From Rhodococcus rhodochrous (GTDB taxonomy: Bacteria > Actinomycetota > Actinomycetes > Mycobacteriales > Mycobacteriaceae), in assembly GCF_900187265.1 (NCBI RefSeq), contig NZ_LT906450.1, forward strand, positions 4,703,444-4,767,443: a stretch of 64,000 nucleotides of DNA, in the 5' to 3' direction. A program made the translations under genes and the position numbers. The notes under the pieces are model-generated. The model searched no databases, was not told where the DNA came from, and worked only from the letters and a program-made list of their open reading frames with translations. Shown here one piece after another: positions 15,849 to 24,678 of this stretch (position 1 is the stretch's first letter; every line of letters begins with the position of its first letter).

Positions 15849-16565
15849 ATGCGTCCCTACTCTCCGGTACAGTGCTCCTATGTCCACTCCACGCGACACA
15901 GGGCGATCCGGGCAGTGACGGGCGCCAGCGAAGAACCGGCCTGGAAGCAACGCGCAGTCGAGCGCTCCATCCGGACCGCCAAACTGCGCGCCGAGCAGCG
16001 CGTACAGCGCTTCCTCGACGCAGCGCAGGCGATCATCACGGAAAAGGGCAGCACCGACTTCACGGTCCAGGAGGTCGTCGACCGTTCGAAGCAGTCGCTT
16101 CGCAGCTTCTACCTGCAGTTCGACGGTAAGCACGAGCTGCTGCTCGCGCTCTTCGAAGATGCCCTGAGCCGCTCTGCCGATCAGATCCGTGCCGCTGCCG
16201 CCGGCGAGAAGGCCCCTCTCGACCAATTGCGCGTCGCGGTGGAACTGCTGTTCGAGTCGTCCCGGCCCGACCCGACGGCCCAGCGACCGCTGTTCACCGA
16301 CTTCGCGCCGCAGCTGCTGCTCACCCATCCTGCCGAGGTGAAGGTCGCGCATGCACCGATGCTCGCGCTGTTCACGGAGCTGATGGAGAAGGTCGACGCC
16401 GAGGGCAGCCTCCGCGAGGGGCTGAACCCGAAGCGGATGGCCGCCATGACGATGCAGACCGTGATGTTCATCGCTCAGTCGAGCGGAGGCGACGACAGCA
16501 CGACCCGTCCCATCACGGCCGACGAGGTCTGGAACTTCTGCTCGCAGGGATTCGCCGCCCGCTGA
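15849..16565 (+). CDS. TetR-family transcriptional regulator (candidate island regulator)
   Basis: Up to 238 residues. The helix-turn-helix is typical: RVQRFLDAAQAIITEKGSTD, FTVQEVVDRSKQSLRSFYLQF, then GKHELLLALFEDAL. The C-terminal ligand domain is unrelated to anything I can name. Three starts are possible: ATG 15849 (GGAAGGA ten bases upstream), ATG 15880 in another frame (12 codons, its stop overlapping GTG 15915), and GTG 15915 itself. All give an intact DNA-binding domain. Two palindromes lie just upstream. Position inside the island and next to the operator makes it the best candidate repressor of the regulon, to be relieved by a pathway acyl-CoA (inference). Confidence 0.9.
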   Translation: MRPYSPVQCSYVHSTRHRAIRAVTGASEEPAWKQRAVERSIRTAKLRAEQRVQRFLDAAQAIITEKGSTDFTVQEVVDRSKQSLRSFYLQFDGKHELLLALFEDALSRSADQIRAAAAGEKAPLDQLRVAVELLFESSRPDPTAQRPLFTDFAPQLLLTHPAEVKVAHAPMLALFTELMEKVDAEGSLREGLNPKRMAAMTMQTVMFIAQSSGGDDSTTRPITADEVWNFCSQGFAAR

Positions 16566-16566
16566 C

Positions 16567-16581
16567 GAGAACACCATTCTC
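16567..16581. promoter_or_regulatory. island operator (GAGAAC ACC ATTCTC)
   Basis: It sits between the TetR stop and the thioesterase start. TACACT (16600-16605) is a probable -10 with its -35 position falling on this palindrome; the GTG at 16612 is six bases beyond the -10, so a leaderless mRNA is likely. Confidence 0.65.
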
Positions 16582-16611
16582 AAATCGGAGTAGTTCACTT
16601 ACACTCGGCTC

Positions 16612-17427
16612 GTGACCGAGTTGTGGAACGACCTCCTCGCCTGTCTCGATCTGCGCTCGTCCCCCGTGGACGAGGAGCGCCCCGAGTCGGTGGTGTTCGA
16701 GGGCAGCAATCAGCACCTCGAATACCACCGGCTCTTCGGGGGCCAGCTGCTCGGTCAGTTCGTGCGTGCCGCCGAGCTGACCTGCCCCGAGAAGAGCATC
16801 AAATCCCTGCACACCGTCTTCGCCCGTGAAGGACGCGCCGACGAGCCCGTCCGCTACGAGATCACCCGCCTGCACGAGGGCCGGACATTCGCCACGTTGA
16901 CGGCGGTCGCGCGCCAGTCGAAGGGCGTCCTTGCCACGGCATCGGTGTCCATGCACGTCGGCGAGGACGGCCCCGAGGTGCAGACCGTGCCGTCCGTACC
17001 CCAGGTGTTCGACGAGAGCACGCGCGCCCCGTTCTCGTTGATCCCGTGGGAGACCCGCGCGACGACCGACCTCGAGGATCGCGGAGTCTCGGCGCCCGAG
17101 TTCGAGATGTGGATGCGCACTCCCGAGGTCGACGAGGCGTACGCGCCGGCACTCGCCGCCTACGCCACCGACCTCAACCTCATCGGTACCGCACTTCTTG
17201 CCGTCGACGGCTTCGACCACACCGGCAACGGAACGGCTTTCACGTCCGCGGTCACCTCGCACAATCTGTGGTTCCACCGCCCGTTCCGCAGCGACGACTG
17301 GTTGCTGCTGCGTCAGCACAGTCCCCTCGTCGCCCACGGACGGTGCTTCGGCCGCGGCGACCTGCTCACCGAGAAGGGCTCTCTCGTCGCCTCTTTCGCC
17401 CAGGAAGCCCTGTTGCGCCTGCCCTGA
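16612..17427 (+). CDS. acyl-CoA thioesterase II (TesB-like, double hotdog)
   Basis: 271 residues from a GTG that is probably also the transcript start. The N-terminal hotdog has RLFGGQLLGQFVRAA and KSLHTVFAREG. The C-terminal hotdog has YATDLNLIGTALL (Asp of the TesB Asp-Thr/Ser-Gln site), HNLWFHRPFRSDDWLL, and a final FAQEALLRL with the Gln. TesB enzymes release free acids and CoA from medium or branched acyl-CoAs. Here it may drain a stalled CoA ester. It is under its own island operator. Confidence 0.93.
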   Translation: MTELWNDLLACLDLRSSPVDEERPESVVFEGSNQHLEYHRLFGGQLLGQFVRAAELTCPEKSIKSLHTVFAREGRADEPVRYEITRLHEGRTFATLTAVARQSKGVLATASVSMHVGEDGPEVQTVPSVPQVFDESTRAPFSLIPWETRATTDLEDRGVSAPEFEMWMRTPEVDEAYAPALAAYATDLNLIGTALLAVDGFDHTGNGTAFTSAVTSHNLWFHRPFRSDDWLLLRQHSPLVAHGRCFGRGDLLTEKGSLVASFAQEALLRLP

Positions 17428-17465
17428 CGGTTCCTCCCACGAACACCGATCGAGATCGAGGTGTC

Positions 17466-18545
17466 ATGCAACGACAGTCCGCCCCCGACGATGCCGCCGT
17501 CGAGACTCCGTCACCCCGCCCTCTGCGCGTGGTGCAGTGGGCGACCGGAACGATCGGCACCCGCGCGCTGCGCGCGGTGATCGACCATCCCTCCGTCGAA
17601 CTCGTCGGCGTGTACGTGCACAGCGACGACAAGGCCGGTCGCGACGCGGGCGAGTTGTGCGGACGCGACCCGGTCGGTGTGCGCGCCACGAACGATGCCG
17701 ACGAGATCATCGATCTCGGGGCCGACTGCGTGCTGTACATGCCGCTGCTGTTCGACCTCGACGAAGTGTGCCGAATCCTCGCCTCCGGCACGAACATCGT
17801 CACCACCCGGGGAGAGTTCCACCGCCCGGCGGGTATGGATCCGGTGACGCGTGAAGCCGTGGAGGCCGCGTGTGCACTCGGCGGTACGTCGATCCACAGC
17901 ACCGGCAGCAGTCCCGGTTTCGTCACGGAGGCCGTGCCGCTCGTGCTGACCTCCATCCAGCGGAGGATGGACCACCTCGCCATCGACGAGTACGCCGACC
18001 TCTCTCAACGGGACTCCCCCGGAATCCTGTTCGACGTCATGGGATTCGGCGGCGATGCAGGAGAGTTCGCGGACGTCCGGCTCGCCCACGTGGAGTCCAA
18101 TTTCGGACCGTCGCTGGCCGCCCTGGCCGACGCGCTCGGCCTGACCCTCGACACCATCCGGACCACGGGCGAACTCGCCACGGCACGTTCCACGGTCACC
18201 ATCGCCGCCGGCACTATCGAAGCGGGAACGGTGGCCGCGCAACGCATCACGGTGTCGGGCATCCGCGACGGCCGCGAGCTGATGCGGTTCCGCCCCACCT
18301 GGTACTGCACCGATCAGCTCGATGCCGATTGGGACCTGCACGCGACCGGCTGGCACATCACCGTCGACGGCGACGCGCCCCTCGACATCGACATGCGTTT
18401 CCCTATCCCCCTCGAGCGGATGAGCGAGATCTCCCCGTCCTACACCGCCAACCGCGCGGTGAATTCGATCGCGGCGGTGTGCGCGGCGCGGCCGGGTATC
18501 CGGACGACGGTCGAACTTCCGCTCGTCGTCCCGGTTCTGGCCTGA
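17466..18545 (+). CDS. Rossmann-fold dehydrogenase of the dihydrodipicolinate reductase-like family
   Basis: 359 residues beginning MQRQSAPDDAAVETPSP, with a nucleotide-binding segment VVQWATGTIGTRALRAVI and then VELVGVYVHSDDKAGRDAGE. This arrangement is seen in actinobacterial proteins annotated as dihydrodipicolinate reductase or NAD(P)H-dependent amine dehydrogenase. The conserved STGSSPGFVTEAVPL and HVESNFGPSL segments line the C-terminal domain. The substrate is not known for most relatives. It follows the thioesterase by 38 bases and probably shares its transcript. A long inverted repeat closes the unit. Confidence 0.9.
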   Translation: MQRQSAPDDAAVETPSPRPLRVVQWATGTIGTRALRAVIDHPSVELVGVYVHSDDKAGRDAGELCGRDPVGVRATNDADEIIDLGADCVLYMPLLFDLDEVCRILASGTNIVTTRGEFHRPAGMDPVTREAVEAACALGGTSIHSTGSSPGFVTEAVPLVLTSIQRRMDHLAIDEYADLSQRDSPGILFDVMGFGGDAGEFADVRLAHVESNFGPSLAALADALGLTLDTIRTTGELATARSTVTIAAGTIEAGTVAAQRITVSGIRDGRELMRFRPTWYCTDQLDADWDLHATGWHITVDGDAPLDIDMRFPIPLERMSEISPSYTANRAVNSIAAVCAARPGIRTTVELPLVVPVLA

Positions 18546-18560
18546 GTCGACGAACGTTGA

Positions 18561-18616
18561 CGCGGTGAAACGGGGTAGGCACCGGTTACAGCGGTAGCAA
18601 ACCCCGTTTCACCGCG
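18561..18616. terminator. inverted repeat between convergent operons
   Basis: CGCGGTGAAACGGGGT (18561-18576) and ACCCCGTTTCACCGCG (18601-18616) are perfect complements, 24 bases apart. They lie between the reductase gene and meaB, which converge. Confidence 0.75.
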
Positions 18617-18622
18617 CGAACC

Positions 18623-19504
18623 TCACGACTGTGCGGATACGGCCGCTCCGTCGACGAGTCGTGCGGCCGCCGAGTACGGATCGTCGCGACCCTCGGCGAC
18701 GGCCTCCGCCAGCGCCTCCAACTCCGCGTGGTTGCGCAGGAGGGTGTGTGCCAGCGACAGGATCTGACTGCGGGCCCGCGCCGTGCGGCGTTCTGCGGTG
18801 TCGGCCCGCTGGTGCGCCTCGATCGCGTCGACGAGGTCGTCGACACCCTGGCCGGTCGCGGCGACGAGCTCGAGGATCGGGACCTTCACGTCGCCGCGGA
18901 GGTCGCGCACCGTCTGATCGGCACCGTCGCGGTCGGCCTTGTTGACGACGACGAGATCGGCGACCTCGAGCAATCCGGCCTTGGCGGCCTGGACGGCGTC
19001 TCCCCCACCCGGATTGAGGATGACGACGGTGGGTTCGGCGACCGAGGCGATCTCGATCTCCGACTGACCCACGCCCACGGATTCGAGCAGGATCACGTCG
19101 TAACCCAAAGCTGCCAGCAATCGGATCGACGCAGGGACGGCGGCTGCGAGTCCGCCGAGATGTCCGCGGGAGGCCACCGACCGGACGAACACACCCGAAT
19201 CGCCGACGTGCGCGGCCATGCGGATGCGGTCGCCGAGCAGCGCACCGCCGCTGTAGGGGGACGACGGGTCGACGGCCAGCACCGCGACCCGCAGTCCCCG
19301 TTCGCGGTAGGCGGTGGTGAGCGCCCCGACTGTCGTGGACTTGCCGGCCCCGGGCGGGCCCGTGAATCCGACGACCCGCGCGCGGGCGGGTTCGAGCAGC
19401 GCGAGCACCTCGTCCCGGCGCGGTCCTTCGACGAGGGTCAGCAATCGACCCGCGGCACGCGGGGAGCCCCCGCGTGCCGCGTCGATCAGTTCACCGATGT
19501 TCAC
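18623..19504 (-). CDS. meaB: MeaB/ArgK-type GTPase, chaperone of a B12-dependent mutase
   Basis: 293 residues with Walker A GPPGAGKST (49-57), VDPSSPYSGGALLGDRIRM, ESVGVGQSE and the guanine motif NKAD. MeaB-type GTPases load and protect adenosylcobalamin in acyl-CoA mutases. The only mutase in the window is at 40999-42576, so they probably work together although encoded in separate operons of the island. It follows the thiolase gene after 13 bases in the ligase-thiolase-meaB operon. Confidence 0.93.
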   Translation of the reverse strand: MNIGELIDAARGGSPRAAGRLLTLVEGPRRDEVLALLEPARARVVGFTGPPGAGKSTTVGALTTAYRERGLRVAVLAVDPSSPYSGGALLGDRIRMAAHVGDSGVFVRSVASRGHLGGLAAAVPASIRLLAALGYDVILLESVGVGQSEIEIASVAEPTVVILNPGGGDAVQAAKAGLLEVADLVVVNKADRDGADQTVRDLRGDVKVPILELVAATGQGVDDLVDAIEAHQRADTAERRTARARSQILSLAHTLLRNHAELEALAEAVAEGRDDPYSAAARLVDGAAVSAQS

Positions 19505-19517
19505 GGCGTATCCCGGT

Positions 19518-20657
19518 TCACGGTGCCGGCACCTCGATCACGACGGCCGAGCCCATGCCACCACCCGCGCACATCGACGCGACACCGATGCCACCGCCGC
19601 GGCGACGCAGTTCGTGGGTGAGGGTGACGAGCATGCGGGCGCCGGTCGCGGCGACCGGATGGCCGAGGGAGCAGCCGCTGCCGTTGACGTTGACCTTCTC
19701 GGGGTCGATCTCGAGCAGCTTGATGCACGCGACGCACTGCGCGGCGAACGCCTCGTTGATCTCGAACAGGTCGACGTCGCCGATGGACAGACCGGCGCGC
19801 TGGAGTGCCTTCGGGATCGCTTCGACGGGAGCGAGTCCGGTGATCGCAGGGTCGACACCCACCGACGCCCACGACAGCACCGTGCCGAGCGCGGGCAGAC
19901 CGAGATCGCTGCTGGCGATGGCCAGCGCGGCGGCCGCATCGTTGCCGCCGCAGGCGTTGCCGGCGGTGATGCTGAAGCCCTCGATCTCCGGGTGCAGCAC
20001 CTTGAGCGACGCGAGCTTTTCGAGGCTCGTCTCCCGCCGCGGGTGTTCGTCGGTGTCGAACAGGCCGTGTGGGGTGTCGATCGGGACGATCTCCTCCTTG
20101 AAGCGGCCCTCGTCGATGGCGCGGATCGCGACCTGGTGCGAGCGCAGCGCCCAGGCGTCCATCTCCTCACGGCCGATGCCGGCCTTCACCGCGGCGTTCC
20201 AGCCGACGGTGATGGACATGTCGCGGTTCGGGGCCTCGGGGCTGTCGGGGTGGCTGGGCGACATCCACGGCACCCACTCCTCGCCTTTCCGGATGAGCGA
20301 TCGCGGCGAGGTCGACGCGGAGTTGACGCCACCGGCGATCACGATGCGGTCCATGCCGGAGCGGATGCTCGCCGCGGCGGACTGCACGGTCGACAGGCTC
20401 GCCGCGCAGTGCCGGTTCTGTGCGAGACCGGGCACGTGGGTCAGGCCGGCGGTGAGGGCGGCGTGGCGGGCGATCACACCGCCGCCGTACAGGCCCTCGC
20501 CGAGGATCACGTCGTCGATCAGGCTCTTGTCGAGGTCCTCGGTGGTCGCGGTGACGATGTGCTCCGCGAGGGTGAACGCGTCGGTGTCGCGGAGCGTGCC
20601 CTTGACGGCGGTGCCGACCGGGGTGCGCAGGGCGGAAACGATCACGGCATCAGGCAT
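19518..20657 (-). CDS. thiolase (acetyl-CoA acyltransferase)
   Basis: 379 residues, the normal length. The nucleophile is Cys84 in NRHCAASLSTVQ; FEINEAFAAQ, His333 in CSLGHPVAATGAR and Cys363 in SMCAGGGMG complete the active site. It probably cleaves a 3-ketoacyl-CoA produced by the dehydrogenases here. Its start overlaps the ligase stop by 8 bases. Chain specificity cannot be read. Confidence 0.95.
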   Translation of the reverse strand: MPDAVIVSALRTPVGTAVKGTLRDTDAFTLAEHIVTATTEDLDKSLIDDVILGEGLYGGGVIARHAALTAGLTHVPGLAQNRHCAASLSTVQSAAASIRSGMDRIVIAGGVNSASTSPRSLIRKGEEWVPWMSPSHPDSPEAPNRDMSITVGWNAAVKAGIGREEMDAWALRSHQVAIRAIDEGRFKEEIVPIDTPHGLFDTDEHPRRETSLEKLASLKVLHPEIEGFSITAGNACGGNDAAAALAIASSDLGLPALGTVLSWASVGVDPAITGLAPVEAIPKALQRAGLSIGDVDLFEINEAFAAQCVACIKLLEIDPEKVNVNGSGCSLGHPVAATGARMLVTLTHELRRRGGGIGVASMCAGGGMGSAVVIEVPAP

Positions 20658-22089
20658 GGGTGGCCTCCAGTTCGGCGAGAAGGGTGCGACGCAAGAGCTT
20701 TCCGGTCTCGGTCTTGGGCAGTTCGTCCCGGAAGACGATGTTGTCGGGGGTCTTCGAGGAACGCAGGCGTTCCTTCACCCACTGTCGGATCTCGTCCGGA
20801 TCGCCGTCGCCGACGAGGACGGCGACGATGCGTTGTCCCCATTCGGTATCGGACACGCCGATGACGGCGGCCTCGGTGATGCCCGGGTGGGCGAGCAGGA
20901 CGTCCTCGATCTCGGCGGGGGCGATGTTCTCGCCGCCGCGGATGATGGTGTCGTCGGAGCGGCCCTCGACGTACAGATATCCGTCGGAGTCGAGCCGGCC
21001 GAGATCGCGTGTGGAGAACCACCCCTCAGCGTCGAGGACGCTGCGGTTGCCGTATTCACCCGAGATCTGTTCGCCGCGGACGAAGATCAGGCCGGTCTCG
21101 CCGGACGGGACGGGTTCGCCCTCCTCGGAACGGATCTCGATCTCGATGCCGGGGAGCGGGCGGCCCACCGAACCGAGGCGGTCGCGGACGGCCGGATCGG
21201 TGGAGCCGAAGGCGGTGCGGTGGTCGTCGGGTCCGAGAACCGCCACGGACGACGCGGTTTCGGTGAGACCGTAGGCGTTGACGAAGCCGGTGTCCGGGAA
21301 GGCGCGCAGCGCGTGTTCGAGGACCGGGCGCGGCGTGCGCGACCCGCCGTAGGCGAGACTCGCCAGCGTGGGGGTGTCGGCCGTGTCGTCGCCGAGGGCG
21401 GTCACGATGCGGGCGAGCATGGTCGGGACGAGCATCGCGTGGGTGACGCGTTCGCGTCGGACCGTCTCGAGCCAGACCTGCGGGTCGAAGGCCGGCAGGT
21501 ACACCACCCGGCGGCCGGTGTAGAAGTTCGACAGCAGGTTGGTCAGGCCGGCGATGTGGTACGGCGGAACCGAGACGAGCGATGCGTCGGTCTCGGCGGC
21601 CGAACCGAACTCCATCGTGTTGAGCACGTAGGCGAGCAGGTGCCGGTGCCGCAGGATCGCGGGCTTCGGATCCGAGGTGGTGCCGCTGGTGTAGATGATT
21701 GCGGCGACCGTGTCGCCGTCCCACTGCGGTTCGAGCGGCGGCTCGGGATCGCCTGTGGCGTAGGAGTCGTCGACGAGGACGTCGAGATCCTCCTGCTCGA
21801 GCACGAGTGCGCCGGGGTGCTTGGCCTTCAGCGCGCCGAGCTGTTGTTCGCCGAGCCGGTAGTTGAGCGGCACGAAAGGAACCCCGGCCAGCGCCGAACC
21901 GAACAGCGCCACCGGATACGCGAGGTGGTTGGACCCCAGGTAGAGCACCGCCGGATGATTCCGGAACTGCGCGGCGGCACGACGTGCGAGGGCGTCGAGA
22001 CCGGCAGCGGTGAGGGTCCGGTTCCCGACGGTCGCAACTGCTCGCTCGCCGGTGCTTGCGGCCATTTCTAGAATCATGCTTAGGTTCAT
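20650..22089 (-). CDS. AMP-forming acyl-CoA ligase
   Basis: About 479 residues, with possible starts at ATG 22089, 22077 and 22065. The adenylate-forming signatures are IIYTSGTTSDPKPAILRH, NAYGLTETAS, the hinge GWFSTRDLGRLDSDGYLYVEG and the catalytic Lys in LPKTETGKLLRR. It activates a carboxylic acid with ATP and CoA. The island operator ends one base before ATG 22089, so the promoter (TAATGT on the reverse strand) lies within the operator. First gene of the ligase-thiolase-meaB operon. Confidence 0.94.
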   Translation of the reverse strand: MNLSMILEMAASTGERAVATVGNRTLTAAGLDALARRAAAQFRNHPAVLYLGSNHLAYPVALFGSALAGVPFVPLNYRLGEQQLGALKAKHPGALVLEQEDLDVLVDDSYATGDPEPPLEPQWDGDTVAAIIYTSGTTSDPKPAILRHRHLLAYVLNTMEFGSAAETDASLVSVPPYHIAGLTNLLSNFYTGRRVVYLPAFDPQVWLETVRRERVTHAMLVPTMLARIVTALGDDTADTPTLASLAYGGSRTPRPVLEHALRAFPDTGFVNAYGLTETASSVAVLGPDDHRTAFGSTDPAVRDRLGSVGRPLPGIEIEIRSEEGEPVPSGETGLIFVRGEQISGEYGNRSVLDAEGWFSTRDLGRLDSDGYLYVEGRSDDTIIRGGENIAPAEIEDVLLAHPGITEAAVIGVSDTEWGQRIVAVLVGDGDPDEIRQWVKERLRSSKTPDNIVFRDELPKTETGKLLRRTLLAELEATHA

Positions 22090-22104
22090 GAGAACATTAT
22101 TCTC
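22090..22104. promoter_or_regulatory. island operator (GAGAAC ATT ATTCTC)
   Basis: One mismatch from the palindrome, in the 64-base gap between the divergent ligase and SDR genes. It covers the probable -10 of the ligase operon and lies 49 bases before the SDR ATG, so it can control both directions. Confidence 0.7.
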
Positions 22105-22153
22105 ACAGACAGAGAGCTTTACTTTCAAGAGCTCGGATCTCGAAGGAGGCAGC

Positions 22154-22921
22154 ATGCAGGTAGCAGGAAGCTCCGCGATCGTCGTCGGCGGCACGGGTGG
22201 CCTCGGGCAGGCCACCGTCCGGCGTCTCCACGAGGCGGGCGCGAAGGTCGTCGTCGCCGACGTCAACGACGAGAAGGGCAAGGAACTCGAGCAGGAGCTC
22301 GGTGTGCGATACGTGCGCACCGACGCCGGCAGCGAGGAATCCGTCTCGGCCGCCATCGCGGAAGCGGACTCGCTCGCGCCGCTGCGCATCTCCGTCGACT
22401 GCCACGGCGGCCCGGCCGGCGGCGGACGCCTCGTCGGCAAGGACGGCAGCGCCATGCCGCTCGAGAACTTCACCAAGACCATCGAGTCGTACCTGACGTC
22501 GTCGTTCAACGTCATGCGCCTGGCCGCCGCCGCCATCGCCAAGCAGGACCCCTTCGACGACGAGGGCTCCCGCGGCGTCATCGTGAACACCGCGTCCATC
22601 GCCGGTTACGAAGGGCAGATCGGGCAGCTCCCCTACGCGGCCGCGAAGGGCGGCGTCATCGGCATGACGCTGGTCGCCGCACGCGACCTGTCGCCGCTCG
22701 GTATCCGCGTCAACACCATCGCGCCGGGCACGATCCTCACCCCCGCCTACGGCAAGGCCGGCGACCAGCTCGAGGCGTACTGGGGCCCGCAGATCCCGCA
22801 TCCCAAGCGCATGGGCCGCCCCGCCGAGTACGCGACGCTCGTCGCGTCCATCGTCGAGAACGACTACCTCAACGGCGAGGTCATCCGCCTCGACGGTGCC
22901 CTGAGGTTCCCGCCGAAGTGA
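22154..22921 (+). CDS. SDR-family oxidoreductase (HSD10-like)
   Basis: 255 residues from an ATG with AAGGAGG upstream. It has GGTGGLG (12-18), Ser148, and Tyr161/Lys165 in YAAAKGG. The usual NNAG motif is replaced by DCHGGPAGGG (82-91). The overall pattern resembles type II 3-hydroxyacyl-CoA dehydrogenase/17beta-HSD10, which oxidises branched or steroid substrates. Its stop overlaps the next SDR start (GTGA). The substrate is inferred to be a 3-hydroxyacyl-CoA or ring alcohol. Confidence 0.93.
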   Translation: MQVAGSSAIVVGGTGGLGQATVRRLHEAGAKVVVADVNDEKGKELEQELGVRYVRTDAGSEESVSAAIAEADSLAPLRISVDCHGGPAGGGRLVGKDGSAMPLENFTKTIESYLTSSFNVMRLAAAAIAKQDPFDDEGSRGVIVNTASIAGYEGQIGQLPYAAAKGGVIGMTLVAARDLSPLGIRVNTIAPGTILTPAYGKAGDQLEAYWGPQIPHPKRMGRPAEYATLVASIVENDYLNGEVIRLDGALRFPPK

Positions 22922-23670
22922 GCCCGCTCGCAGGGAAGGTCGCGTTCGTCGCCGGTGCCAGTCGTGGCATCGGCGCTGCGATCGCCGTCGCTCTCGCCGA
23001 GGCGGGGGCCTCTGTGGCGGTCGCGGCACGCTCCGAGCAGGAGGGCAAGCTGCCCGGCACCATCGGCTCGGTCGCCGAGCGGATCACCGACGCCGGAGGC
23101 CGGGCCCTCCCGGTGCCGTGCGACGTCACCGACGAACAGTCCGTCGACTCCGCGATCGCCGCGACGGTCGCCGAGTTCGGCGGGCTCGACATCCTCGTCG
23201 CGAACGCCGGGGTGCTGTGGATGGGGCCGATCGAGACGACCCCGGCGAAACGCTGGCAGTTGTGCCTCGACGTCAACCTCACCGGCGTGTTCACCGTGAC
23301 CAAGGCAGCGATCCCGCACCTGCGCGAGCGCGGCAGCGGGTCGATGATCGCGGTGACCACCAGCGGTGTGACGATGACCGACCACGGCTCGAACGCCTAC
23401 TGGGTGTCCAAGGCCGCGGTGGAACGCCTCTACGTCGGGCTCGCGGCCGACCTGCGGCAGGACAACATCGCGGTCAACTGCCTCGCGCCCTCACGGGTCG
23501 TCCTCACCGAGGGCTGGACCGCCGGCGGTGGCGGACGGGAGATCCCGCCCGAGATGGTGGAACCACCGGAGACGATGGGCGCCGCCGCGGTGCTGCTCGC
23601 GCAGCAGGACGCGAACGGGATCTCCGGCACCGTGCAGCGTTCGGAGAGCCTCGTGTCCGCGAGGGGATGA
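22918..23670 (+). CDS. SDR-family oxidoreductase
   Basis: 250 residues from a GTG overlapping the previous stop. Motifs are GASRGIG (13-19), ANAG (95-98), Ser149, and Tyr161/Lys165 in YWVSK. The C-terminus (GISGTVQRSESLVSARG) lacks the usual DGG ending. A second NAD(P)-dependent dehydrogenase made in equal amount with the HSD10-like one; the two may act on successive hydroxyl groups. A hairpin follows. Confidence 0.92.
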   Translation: MSPLAGKVAFVAGASRGIGAAIAVALAEAGASVAVAARSEQEGKLPGTIGSVAERITDAGGRALPVPCDVTDEQSVDSAIAATVAEFGGLDILVANAGVLWMGPIETTPAKRWQLCLDVNLTGVFTVTKAAIPHLRERGSGSMIAVTTSGVTMTDHGSNAYWVSKAAVERLYVGLAADLRQDNIAVNCLAPSRVVLTEGWTAGGGGREIPPEMVEPPETMGAAAVLLAQQDANGISGTVQRSESLVSARG

Positions 23671-23678
23671 GGTTGCCG

Positions 23679-23714
23679 CACGAAGGGAGGTCCGGCACCG
23701 GGCCTCCCTTCGTG
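23679..23714. terminator. terminator hairpin between convergent SDR and alcohol dehydrogenase genes
   Basis: CACGAAGGGAGG (23679-23690) pairs with CCTCCCTTCGTG (23703-23714) around a 12-base loop. Confidence 0.75.
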
Positions 23715-23742
23715 CTTCCGGGCGCGAATCCGCTTCGACGGT

Positions 23743-24678
23743 TCAGCGGTCCAACCGCGCGACGAGCCGTCCGGTCACTTCGTTGCGACGAAGGCGTTCC
23801 AGGCCATCACCGATCCCCTCGAAGCCGATCTCGGTGTATGCGGGTTCGATCTCCCGTCTCACGAACAGGTCGTACACCTCCTCGATGTCCTCGACGGTCC
23901 CACCGAGGGAACCCACGAGCGTCCTGCCGAGGAGCGTCGGCGTCTTCACGGTGAACGTCGGCAGGCCCAGACCGACCTGCACCACGGTGCCGCCCCGGGC
24001 GACGGCGTCGATCGCCTTCTGTGTGGTGTCGAAACCGGCGTAGTCGACCACGAGGTCGAATCCTCGGCCCGCCCATTCGGCCGCGTCCCGCACGACATCC
24101 GTCGCGCCGGCCTGCCGGGCGAGATCCCATGCCGATTCCTTCGTCTCTGCCACGTGCACCTCCGCACCGGCCAGCACGGCCGCACGAGTCCCGATCTGCC
24201 CCAGACCGCCGTAGCCGATCACACCGACCTTCATCCCCGTCGACGCACCACCGACCTTGATGATGGCGTGGTACGAGGTCATTCCCGCATCCGTCGCGAG
24301 GGCGGCCAGCGACAGGTCCAGCCCTTCGGGCACCCGGGCGAGATCGCGGGCATCGGCGACCAGCTTGTCGGCGAACCCACCGTGGGAGAACATGCCGAGC
24401 GGCGGACGCACGCCCGACGAGCAGACGCCGACGACGTCACCGATGCTCCAGCCCTCGACCCCGTCGCCCAGTGCGCTGATGACGCCGGCGTTCTCGTGTC
24501 CCTGCGTCATGGGCAGGAACGGCATCGTCTCCTCTCCGACCTCCATGTACATCAGGTCGCTGTGACACAGTCCGGCCGCCGCGACGTCGATCACCACCTC
24601 GCCCGGGCCGGGTTCCGGTTCCGGAACCTCGTTCAACGAGATCGGTCGCCCGGCTCCTTCGAACTGCCATGCCCTCAT
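23743..24678 (-). CDS. zinc-type MDR alcohol dehydrogenase lacking the structural-zinc lobe
   Basis: 311 residues. The catalytic zinc motif is AGLCHSD (Cys38, His39) with GHENAG (His61, Glu62), and the NAD-binding GYGGLGQIG lies in the middle. The four-Cys lobe that holds structural zinc in classic enzymes is absent; that region reads VCSSGVRPPLGMFSHGG. The chain is 30-40 residues shorter than usual as a result. It would interconvert an alcohol and an aldehyde or ketone. It is monocistronic, divergent from the ferredoxin-P450 operon. Confidence 0.92.
   Translation of the reverse strand: MRAWQFEGAGRPISLNEVPEPEPGPGEVVIDVAAAGLCHSDLMYMEVGEETMPFLPMTQGHENAGVISALGDGVEGWSIGDVVGVCSSGVRPPLGMFSHGGFADKLVADARDLARVPEGLDLSLAALATDAGMTSYHAIIKVGGASTGMKVGVIGYGGLGQIGTRAAVLAGAEVHVAETKESAWDLARQAGATDVVRDAAEWAGRGFDLVVDYAGFDTTQKAIDAVARGGTVVQVGLGLPTFTVKTPTLLGRTLVGSLGGTVEDIEEVYDLFVRREIEPAYTEIGFEGIGDGLERLRRNEVTGRLVARLDR

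Noticed and set aside
22089-22599. Extended N-terminus of the acyl-CoA ligase up to 22599
   Set aside because: The extra residues overlap the divergent SDR gene and cross the operator; the ligase family starts near 22089-22065.
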